This document shows, piece after piece, positions 40,192-46,828 of a stretch of 46,828 nucleotides of DNA. Within the stretch, counting starts at the first letter, position 1, and every line of letters begins with the position of its first letter. Made by a program: the position numbers and the translations under genes. Under the pieces are notes generated by a model. That model had not been told where the DNA came from and did not search any database. It saw only the letters and a list, made by a program, of their open reading frames with translations. The DNA comes from Methanobacteriota archaeon (GTDB lineage: Archaea; Thermoplasmatota; Thermoplasmata; UBA10834), in assembly GCA_020348345.1 (NCBI GenBank), contig CP070748.1:1432329-1479156 (forward strand), read 5' to 3'.

Positions 40192-41418
40192 CTAATCCAG
40201 TGCAGTGCGCTCCCACGACGCATCGAGACGTGCCTTCTTCTCTCTGTCGATCTCGCGGCTCCACAGCAGCAGCAGGATCACAGCTATGGGAGCTGTCGCG
40301 AGGGTCAACACGAAAAGGCTCTCGATCAGCCCCCACGCGGACGCCAAGAATCCGGCCAGAACCTCAACAGCTACGAGTACAGCAGTGAACATGAAAGTCG
40401 CTATTGACACGATCGTGGATCTGTGCTCGGAATCAACTCTCTGGTTGATATATCCAAAGATGATGGGACCCTGTATACCCGCAACGACATAGATGGGGTA
40501 CTGGGTCACTATCGCCACCGGTGCCCTAACCACGAAGACGACTACGAACGATACGAACACTGCAGCGTAGAGAAACAACAGCGATCCCTTCTCACCAAGT
40601 ATCTCTTCGATCTTGCGTGTGAATCGAATAATCACAGCGCCAACAATCAGGAAGCTGCAGATGAGCAGGCCTATCGTGAGGTAATCGAGGTCGAGGTCCT
40701 CGTACATGTATATGGATCTGAAGATCATCATGACATACACGCCAACTTCAATGACGATCAGGAACAGGATGAGTATGATTATCGCCCTGGAGTTCCGGAC
40801 GTGCTTCAGCCCCTCTTTCAGATGGGAGCGATAAGATCCAATGCTGCTTCGATCGACCTTTGGCTCTTTGAGAGCGAATACCGTCATCGACCCCATTATG
40901 GCGATTGAAGGGGCAATGATCAGCGGCAGGTCGAGCCGCCCCGTCTGCTGCACCAAGAGGCCTCCGATTGCGCAGGCAACTGCGTTGGTAACGTACATAA
41001 CCACCGTGGCATTGAACATCACGACCGTGAACTCGTTGGCTCTCTTGAGCTCCAGTAGCGTGTCGTACATGAACGGCGTGTCTCCGCTCACAATGAAGCA
41101 TACACCCAATGCCCAAATGAAGTTCGACGCAATGTATTGCCAGAACTCCGTGCTGAGCCCGAACGTGAGGACTCCGACCGAGAACAATACCTCCCCCAGG
41201 AGCAGAGCTGCCCTGCGTCCATACTTATCACTGATGAGTCCTGCCGGGATCTGGAATCCTATCATTGTGGTCCAGAAGGCCGCATCAACAACCGTTATCA
41301 GAAACACGCTGTCCAGTTTCTCATAGGCCCAGAGGGTCCAGAAAGGCATCCAGAGCGCAAACGATGTCAGTGCCCTGAACAGGTAGAACCTGCGGATCCG
41401 GCTGTCGCCTTCCTTCAT
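40192..41418 (-). CDS. MFS transporter
   Basis: A 408-aa major facilitator permease with about twelve predicted helices in two halves. The loop between helices 2 and 3 has the MFS signature GLISDKYGRRAALLLGE near residue 60. The central hydrophilic loop near 195-215 (KEPKVDRSSIGSYRSHLKEGLK) separates the two halves. The C-terminus has a soluble Lys/Arg-rich tail. The ATG at 41418 lies 27 bp from a TATA box, so it is leaderless. It converges with ppsA. The substrate is not indicated by neighbours. Confidence 0.9.
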   Translation of the reverse strand: MKEGDSRIRRFYLFRALTSFALWMPFWTLWAYEKLDSVFLITVVDAAFWTTMIGFQIPAGLISDKYGRRAALLLGEVLFSVGVLTFGLSTEFWQYIASNFIWALGVCFIVSGDTPFMYDTLLELKRANEFTVVMFNATVVMYVTNAVACAIGGLLVQQTGRLDLPLIIAPSIAIMGSMTVFALKEPKVDRSSIGSYRSHLKEGLKHVRNSRAIIILILFLIVIEVGVYVMMIFRSIYMYEDLDLDYLTIGLLICSFLIVGAVIIRFTRKIEEILGEKGSLLFLYAAVFVSFVVVFVVRAPVAIVTQYPIYVVAGIQGPIIFGYINQRVDSEHRSTIVSIATFMFTAVLVAVEVLAGFLASAWGLIESLFVLTLATAPIAVILLLLWSREIDREKKARLDASWERTALD

Positions 41419-41440
41419 GAGCTGCCCGTATGGCGAACTG

Positions 41441-41450
41441 CTAATAAACC
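41441..41450 (-). promoter_or_regulatory. TATA box of the MFS transporter gene
   Basis: The reverse strand reads GGTTTATTAG, centred 27 bp from the ATG at 41418. Confidence 0.55.
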
Positions 41451-41536
41451 TGATTGCGAGTAACGGAAGTCCGCTCCAGGTGTGACGACACGATCGCGTT
41501 TGCGCGACACAATGGCTTATAGTTGGATGTTCGCCC

Positions 41537-42745
41537 TCAAAGCTTCTTCTCGATGCAGTTCATGCCGTACTTCGGGAGCATGTCAACGAAGGGCTTTGGA
41601 TCCAGCATCTCAGGCGGGAAGACCCCTGTCTGCGTCAGCTTCCCTTGGGCGAAGAGTATCGCGCCTATCGCGACAGGAACTCCCACAGTGTAGGCGGTCG
41701 CACTGTGATGGTACTTGTTCCAACAGTCCTGATGGTTCATCGAGGTGTAGATGTAATATCCCACCTCCTTGCCGTCTTTTAGACCTGTCGTGATTGTTCC
41801 GTGCGCCAGGTCGCCCTTGGCTCTGTCCCCGATGGTGGCAGGATCTGGCAGGCATGCCGCGACGACATCCCTTGGTGCAACCATCGCGCCCTTGACATTG
41901 ACCTTTTTGGGGCTGTCAAGGCCTATCATGCCCATGATCTGTATGGCGTCGACGTAGTCGTCTCCCAGGTGTATCTTGAAATCGCAATATTCGCACCCCT
42001 TTCCGAGCACCTCTCCGATGTACTTCGGAAGCGTCTCCTGCTCCTCGTGGTCTACGTTGTAAACCGGCAGCTTGCCGACGGGGGAAGGGAATTCAAACTC
42101 CTCTTTGCCACTGAAGGGTTCGATTTTCCTGTAATGGCTGTCCTTGTAGATCATTGGAGGCATGAGCACTTCCTCAATCAACGTTTCCGGAGACCACATA
42201 GGAGCGAAATCGTATCCTTCGACGGATCCATTGTCCCCGTCCCTTACCAGGATATTCTTTACCTGATCCATTCGATCAGCACCCATCCTGGCGAACACGT
42301 TAACGGCTCCTGGATCACATCCAATGCCGAGCATTCCGACGATTCCAGCCTTCTTGTACTGATCGTCGTACTTGCGCGCCTGGTACTGCATCGGCGGTTC
42401 TTTGACTATTTCTCCCGGCTTCTCCTTCGACAGGAAGATGTCGCTTGCCATGTCCGCGTAGCTCGCTTTCGCCATTAGGCACGCGTCCATTATGTTGAAG
42501 TTGAAGCGAGGGATGACCGCGTTTAGGACAAGATCCTTTCCTTTAAATGCTCTGGCCATGCCCTCTGTGTCTGAAGCATCAATCCTGATCGCCGTTGTCT
42601 TGTCGCTGGAAATTCTCTTCTTCATCCTCTCTGCTTTCTCTAGGTCGACATCTGCCAAAACGACCTCGTCGAACTCATCCGAATCAGCAAGTACATCGGC
42701 TGCGACCGAACCAACAGCACCCACACCCAAGATAACAGCCTTCAT
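41537..42745 (-). CDS. Saccharopine dehydrogenase family oxidoreductase
   Basis: A 402-aa NAD(P)-binding protein of the saccharopine dehydrogenase/carboxynorspermidine-synthase superfamily. The Rossmann motif LGVGAVGSVAADVL starts near residue 5 and ADVDLEKAERM near 31 is the adenosine-ribose binding segment. The middle has GIVGMLGIGCDPGAVNVFA near 135, typical of the family, and the C-terminal part has YTSMNHQDCWNKYHHSATAYTVGVPVAIGA. The substrate is unknown: no lysine or other polyamine genes lie beside it. ATG 42745 was chosen; the open frame from 42778 begins at a TTG. It has its own promoter. Confidence 0.85.
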   Translation of the reverse strand: MKAVILGVGAVGSVAADVLADSDEFDEVVLADVDLEKAERMKKRISSDKTTAIRIDASDTEGMARAFKGKDLVLNAVIPRFNFNIMDACLMAKASYADMASDIFLSKEKPGEIVKEPPMQYQARKYDDQYKKAGIVGMLGIGCDPGAVNVFARMGADRMDQVKNILVRDGDNGSVEGYDFAPMWSPETLIEEVLMPPMIYKDSHYRKIEPFSGKEEFEFPSPVGKLPVYNVDHEEQETLPKYIGEVLGKGCEYCDFKIHLGDDYVDAIQIMGMIGLDSPKKVNVKGAMVAPRDVVAACLPDPATIGDRAKGDLAHGTITTGLKDGKEVGYYIYTSMNHQDCWNKYHHSATAYTVGVPVAIGAILFAQGKLTQTGVFPPEMLDPKPFVDMLPKYGMNCIEKKL

Positions 42746-42817
42746 TTCCTTCACATTGGCCCCCGGGTCTTGACACAAAGCGTCGAGACCGCGGCGATAC
42801 CCCCATGGAGGGGTTGT

Positions 42818-42827
42818 TACTTAAACT
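42818..42827 (-). promoter_or_regulatory. TATA box of the saccharopine-dehydrogenase-like gene
   Basis: The reverse strand reads AGTTTAAGTA, centred near 42823, implying a leader of about 50 nt. A second AT-rich box, GGTTTTAAGACC, lies about 25 bp further upstream. Confidence 0.4.
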
Positions 42828-42945
42828 TCGCTCGCTCCTTCGAAAGGGGTCTTAAAACCTTCTTGCAGAATGCAGGAAATTCGAAGGGAGCTCGGCTCAA
42901 TCGAATTCGTGAGGGACACGGATTTCGTCAATCATCGTCTTGACT

Positions 42946-44835
42946 TCAAGTGGATCGATTGGCTGAAGGGAACCTGTCAGGTTCACGATGCGGAAGGAAC
43001 ATCGCCTTTGCGAACTCTGATTGAAAATCCTTCTCAGACGCCAGCTCGATGTATTCCACTTTTCGCGAAAGATCGTCGGCCAGTCTCCGCGCCTCCACTG
43101 ATTTTAGCGCCATCCGAGCTCCTGAGCCAGCCGCGTTGCCGATGAACTTGATTCTTTCGGGTGGTATGTCTGGATACATCCCTATATGTATCGCACTCGA
43201 CGTGTCGACATATGTTCCGAATGCGCCCGCTACGTAGACCGTCGAGATGTCAAGGCAGTCCACTCCAAGCTTCTTCAGCAATGTCGATACGCCTGTGTAG
43301 ATTGCGGCTTTCGCTAGCTGTATCTCCTGCACGTCGTTCTGTGTGATCGAAACTTCGATGCCGTCTCCGTTATCTTCAGGTTCATAGAGTACGAACTCAG
43401 GCTTTCTATCCGAGCCTTCCCTCACGTTCCAACCTTCCTCGGGTGCGGACGTGATTGCGCCCGAGGCTGAGATGATTCCACACTTGAGCATCTCGGAAAT
43501 AGCATCGACGATGCCTGATCCGCATATTCCCTTTGGGGAAGCGTCGTCCACCGTTCTCAGGTGAATCTTCCGCGCGGACTCATCTATCCACACTCTTTCT
43601 ATTGCGCCTGTCGCTGCCCTCATTCCGTTCTTGATATGAGCTCCCTCAAATGCAGGTCCCGAAGCACAGGAGCAGCTGATCAGACGATCCCTACCGCCTG
43701 CAATGATCTCAGTGTTCGTTCCAATGTCAATCATCATGCCTATGTCATCTTGTTCGTACAATCCAGACGACATGAGCACCGCGATCGCGTCGGCGCCTAC
43801 GAATCCGGCGATATTCGGAAGGGCGGTGACCCTTCCGAATGGGTATATGTCAATCCCGAGGTGGCCAGGATTGACTGATAGCGCCTTTCTTACAACAGGA
43901 GCATAGGGGGCGGTCGCGAGATGCACGGGCGATATGCCGAACAGGATGTGGTGCATGGCCGTGTTGCCGACTACAACGATCTCCAGCACGTCGACAGTGT
44001 TCCTATCAGCCTCCGAGCAAAGGCGGCCTATCATGTCGTTGATCGCGCCAATGGCCACCTTCTGCAGTCTATCGAGACCGTCTCTCTCTCCCGCGGTGAA
44101 TGTGATGCGGGACATGACATCTTCGCCAAAAGGAATCTGTGGATTTGGGCAGCTCTCAGTTCCGATTGTACTGCCTGTGGCGAGATCGACGAGATAAGCC
44201 ACAATCTTCGTCGTTCCTAAATCCACCGCGATTCCGAGTAGTTCGCCGGTCGTATCTCCTGGGTCGATTCCGATGAGTTCTTCCTTGCGGAACAGAGTGA
44301 CCGTCGCCTCCCACGATTTCTCACGAAGAGCAGATGGCACAAGTCTGTGAACTCCAGGAGCGATATTCGCCCGGACTGCCGCTTCAGAATTCAATATGTC
44401 CAGCAGCCTATCGTCGTCCGCTCTGATGTCCGCCAACGTTGCGGGAGGTATTTTCAACAGCACTTTGCTAACCGCGGGTGCGAGCTCTACGGCTGGCTCT
44501 ATTCCAGAGGCGAGGAGCCTGTGGTGTCCCCTGCGGCTGCCTTCGGGAACCAGCACCACAATATCCCCTTCCGAGAGAACGCGCGTTTGGCATGCGAGTC
44601 GGAGCCCGGCTTCGATCTCGTCATTTCTCAGGCTGCTTTGTTCGATTTCGTTCGTCGGAGACAGCTTCTGCTTTCCGTGTGTTGAGACAACCTTGCACTT
44701 CCCGCACTTGCCTGAACCGCCACATATTGATTCGATTGACACGCCTGCTTCTCGGGCGAGCTCAAGGAGCGTAGCATCCGGTCTGTAAGTGATTCTGCTA
44801 CCGGACGGCTGAAAGCGAATAGCGCGGTCCGCCAT
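42946..44835 (-). CDS. RACo-like corrinoid-protein reductive activator (2Fe-2S plus ASKHA domain)
   Basis: A 629-aa ATP-dependent activator predicted to reduce the cobalt of a corrinoid protein to Co(I). A plant-type 2Fe-2S domain at the N-terminus has ligands C38, C44, C47 and C82 (SICGGSGKCGKC and LACQTR). A linker follows, then the ASKHA nucleotide-binding domain (DUF4445) with AVDLGTTKIVAYLVDL near 205, MIDIGTNTEII near 370 and KGICGSGIVDAISEML near 440. The C-terminus ends EYIELASEKDFQSEFAKAMFLPH, usual for RACo. ATG 44835 was chosen; a TTG at 44844 lies nearer the predicted transcription start. No methyltransferase or corrinoid protein is in the window. Confidence 0.9.
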   Translation of the reverse strand: MADRAIRFQPSGSRITYRPDATLLELAREAGVSIESICGGSGKCGKCKVVSTHGKQKLSPTNEIEQSSLRNDEIEAGLRLACQTRVLSEGDIVVLVPEGSRRGHHRLLASGIEPAVELAPAVSKVLLKIPPATLADIRADDDRLLDILNSEAAVRANIAPGVHRLVPSALREKSWEATVTLFRKEELIGIDPGDTTGELLGIAVDLGTTKIVAYLVDLATGSTIGTESCPNPQIPFGEDVMSRITFTAGERDGLDRLQKVAIGAINDMIGRLCSEADRNTVDVLEIVVVGNTAMHHILFGISPVHLATAPYAPVVRKALSVNPGHLGIDIYPFGRVTALPNIAGFVGADAIAVLMSSGLYEQDDIGMMIDIGTNTEIIAGGRDRLISCSCASGPAFEGAHIKNGMRAATGAIERVWIDESARKIHLRTVDDASPKGICGSGIVDAISEMLKCGIISASGAITSAPEEGWNVREGSDRKPEFVLYEPEDNGDGIEVSITQNDVQEIQLAKAAIYTGVSTLLKKLGVDCLDISTVYVAGAFGTYVDTSSAIHIGMYPDIPPERIKFIGNAAGSGARMALKSVEARRLADDLSRKVEYIELASEKDFQSEFAKAMFLPHREPDRFPSANRST

Positions 44836-44866
44836 TTGAACCAAAGGGGTGAGTAATCACGCACAA

Positions 44867-44876
44867 GATATACTTT
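44867..44876 (-). promoter_or_regulatory. TATA box of the RACo-like gene
   Basis: The reverse strand reads AGTATATCTT, centred near 44871, predicting transcription from about 44845. Confidence 0.55.
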
Positions 44877-45005
44877 CTCGCTACGGTCGATATCGTGGTT
44901 TGGAGGCAGCGAGCTCGGCCCTGATGTCTTTTGTGGCGAAAGGTTATCAGTGCTAACGACGATACTAGAATCTGACAGACCAAAAGGCCCGTCGGATGCC
45001 CTGTG

Positions 45006-46828
45006 ATGGGGGAAAGTGAAAGGCTGACAACCGGCAACCGGGATTCAGAAGAGCGCGATTGCAGTCGGACTATTCTAAATGAAACACGCGTAGGATTCAG
45101 AAGACGAGCCTCTGTCATGGCGCTTACGTGCCTTCTTGTCTTCTCGATGATGTGCTATGCGCCTGATGGGGCAGAGGCTGACGATGCGGTCACTACGCTC
45201 AGGATTGGAATTGTCCAGACGATTGACAGCCTGAACCCGTTCATTGGCGTGAATGACAACTCGTACATCTTCTACGGTCTCGTGTACGATTACCTGATAT
45301 GCTTGGATGAGGACCTGCAGCCGAAGCCTAACCTCGCAGTGAGCTGGAACATAGTCGAGGAGTATGAACCGTATGGTTCTGTGTGGCAGTACAACCTCAC
45401 GAGGAACGCTCGCTGGCACGACGGCGAGAAGGTTGACGCTGACGACGTCGTGTTCACTTTCGACTATCAGACAGGCGACAAGTGGGTCGCCATGTGGGCG
45501 TATCAACCATATACTCTTTTGATACAGAGCGTCGAGAAGATCGACCAATACACCGTCAGGCTGCACTTCGCCAAGGACGGCGAGCCGGTAGCCTGCTCCT
45601 TCGGTGACAGCCTGATGATGCCCATCGTTCCAGAGCACTATTGGAAGGACATCCATTACATCGATGCCGGATTCTCCCACGTGAATCCGAAGCCGATCGG
45701 TTCTGGCATGTTCAAGTGTACGGATGATACCTACTCCGAATACCTCAGGGGCGATAGATTGATACTGTACAAGCATGAGGATTATCACGCTCCTGCGGAG
45801 TACGGGAAGGAGATACAATTCGACAGGCTGGTGCTCGAGAGCTATCTCGAGCCCGCTGCGCTGTTGGCGGACCTGCAGCGCGGGGCTATAGACATCGCGC
45901 AGTTCGACGCGCCCACGTACACGAGCCTCGTCGACTGGCTCGAGAAGAACCCAACCGACAAGATCCACACGCATGCTGCGCAGAAGTGCACGGGCTACTC
46001 GGTCGAGATTGGCATCAATATGAAGCCGGATGTCCCTGGACAGAACAGTCTGCGACTGGACCCCGCAGTAAGGCAGGCAATGTCTCACGCGACGGACAAG
46101 AGCTTCATTGTCAACCACATATATAGGGGCCTGGCAGATATCGGCTCCACAATTCTACCGCCGGTCTATCCCTACTGGTACTGGGAGCCTGAGGGCGACG
46201 AGATCTACGAGTACGATCTCGACGTCGCTAACAGCCTACTCGATGCCGCTGGCTATCTCTGGAACGGCGATCATACCATGAGGTACGCGCCCGTCGGACA
46301 CCCATATAACGATGCCACTGAGAACCTCAATCTCAGGTTCGAGATGGTTGTTGCACAAGAGATAATCGAGGACAGAGCGACGGCGCAGTTCCTTGTTGAG
46401 GAGTGGGCGGAGGTCGGCATAATCATCGACATAATGTACGTGGACGATGCCATGTGGGGTACCCTCGTATATGGTGGTACGTACGAGACGATGTTGACTT
46501 ATTGGAGCGGTGATCCCGATCCGAATTATCTGTTGTACGTACAGACTACAGACGCGCTGGATGGCTGGTCCGAGAACTGGTATTCCAACCCTCTGTACGA
46601 CGAGAACTACACCGCCTCTGTTCTGGAGGTCGATCCCGAGACGCGGTTGGAGTACGTCCGCAACTGTCAGAAGCATATGTATAGAGACTCAGCGTTCATC
46701 GTCACCGCCTATCCGTACGAGTGCACTGCCTGGAGGACAGACCACTTCTCCGGCTGGGGCGACTGGGTGGCGCATCCTGGACGAGCGCTGTCCAACTTCT
46801 GGACAGCGAGCGACCTCTATTTTGATCT
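45006..46828 (+). CDS. ABC transporter substrate-binding protein, family 5 (peptide/nickel type), 3' truncated
   Basis: The forward frame is open from ATG 45006 to the window end (607 codons, no stop). A signal-peptide-like segment (RRRASVMALTCLLVFSMM) lies near residues 32-49. The mature part opens TLRIGIVQTIDSLNPFIGVN, then shows the family 5 blocks LQPKPNLAVSW, NARWHDGEKVDADDVVFTFD, PEHYWKD, KPIGSGMFKC, LRLDPAVRQAMSHATDKSFI and SGDPDPNYLLY. It binds oligopeptides or another ligand outside the membrane and delivers it to an ABC permease, presumably beyond the window. ATG 45117 is the alternative start, but it would leave the signal peptide without its basic residues. A long reverse-strand ORF inside it is a shadow. 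Confidence 0.9.
   Translation, partial: MGESERLTTGNRDSEERDCSRTILNETRVGFRRRASVMALTCLLVFSMMCYAPDGAEADDAVTTLRIGIVQTIDSLNPFIGVNDNSYIFYGLVYDYLICLDEDLQPKPNLAVSWNIVEEYEPYGSVWQYNLTRNARWHDGEKVDADDVVFTFDYQTGDKWVAMWAYQPYTLLIQSVEKIDQYTVRLHFAKDGEPVACSFGDSLMMPIVPEHYWKDIHYIDAGFSHVNPKPIGSGMFKCTDDTYSEYLRGDRLILYKHEDYHAPAEYGKEIQFDRLVLESYLEPAALLADLQRGAIDIAQFDAPTYTSLVDWLEKNPTDKIHTHAAQKCTGYSVEIGINMKPDVPGQNSLRLDPAVRQAMSHATDKSFIVNHIYRGLADIGSTILPPVYPYWYWEPEGDEIYEYDLDVANSLLDAAGYLWNGDHTMRYAPVGHPYNDATENLNLRFEMVVAQEIIEDRATAQFLVEEWAEVGIIIDIMYVDDAMWGTLVYGGTYETMLTYWSGDPDPNYLLYVQTTDALDGWSENWYSNPLYDENYTASVLEVDPETRLEYVRNCQKHMYRDSAFIVTAYPYECTAWRTDHFSGWGDWVAHPGRALSNFWTASDLYFD

Noticed and set aside
42870..43145. Small forward ORF downstream of the RACo-like gene.
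   Set aside because: It mostly overlaps the well-supported RACo C-terminus and has no promoter or family resemblance.
45075..46118. Long reverse-strand ORF (347 codons) in the ABC-binding-protein region.
   Set aside because: The forward frame encodes a clear family 5 substrate-binding protein; the reverse frame has no family features and is its shadow.

Overview
The window is archaeal. It encodes Nop5, aIF5A with a hypusine site, an Sm-like protein, an XPD-type iron-sulfur helicase, CarS (CDP-archaeol synthase), a type 4 uracil-DNA glycosylase and PEP synthase. Many start codons sit about 25-30 bp downstream of a TATA-like box, the layout of leaderless archaeal transcripts. The gene mix (complete smc-scpA-scpB operon, an uncharacterised family I associate with Thermoplasmata, Pit/DUF47, secreted C11 peptidase) and moderate G+C suggest an uncultured Thermoplasmatota lineage. 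That placement is an inference from gene content and was not tested by phylogeny. No CRISPR array, insertion sequence, prophage or rRNA was seen.

Layout. 1-680: 5' end of a surface protein and tRNA-Val(CAC). 818-4171: co-directional mtnA, nop5, aIF5A and agmatinase, a set with a polyamine/hypusine/methylthioadenosine theme. 4182-8616: phosphoglucosamine mutase, DUF47 plus Pit phosphate transport, a sugar-nucleotide pyrophosphorylase and an Sm-like protein. 8692-13743: smc-scpA-scpB, preceded by two abutting perfect palindromes at the predicted transcription start. 13878-21577: a surface-glycan region with a GT4, a Gfo/Idh/MocA dehydrogenase, a DegT aminotransferase and a hexapeptide acetyltransferase (together resembling the WbpB/E/D route to diacetamido uronic acids), then divergent galU and ugd and two GT2 enzymes. 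21583-25110: an overlapping operon carS-pyrE-udg-C11 peptidase. 25252-29493: XPD-like helicase, an uncharacterised protein divergent from a thiamine-binding MTH1187-type protein, a small membrane protein, a probably frameshifted tiny membrane gene, and a gamma-carbonic-anhydrase-like protein with one metal ligand changed. 29647-37240: soluble sensor kinase, DMT exporter, B12-binding/radical SAM protein, MarC, an unusual M20 peptidase and another GT4. 37405-40059: PEP synthase with a long structured leader. 40192-46828: MFS permease, saccharopine-dehydrogenase-like oxidoreductase, a RACo-like corrinoid-protein reductive activator, and the 5' part of a family 5 ABC substrate-binding protein that runs off the window.

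The clearest functional groups are the chromosome-condensation operon, the sugar-acid/glycosyltransferase region, and the mtnA-aIF5A-agmatinase group. The most unusual signals are non-coding: the smc double palindrome, the long ppsA leader, and a perfect 12-bp hairpin inside the radical SAM gene. No obviously novel multi-gene system was recognised.
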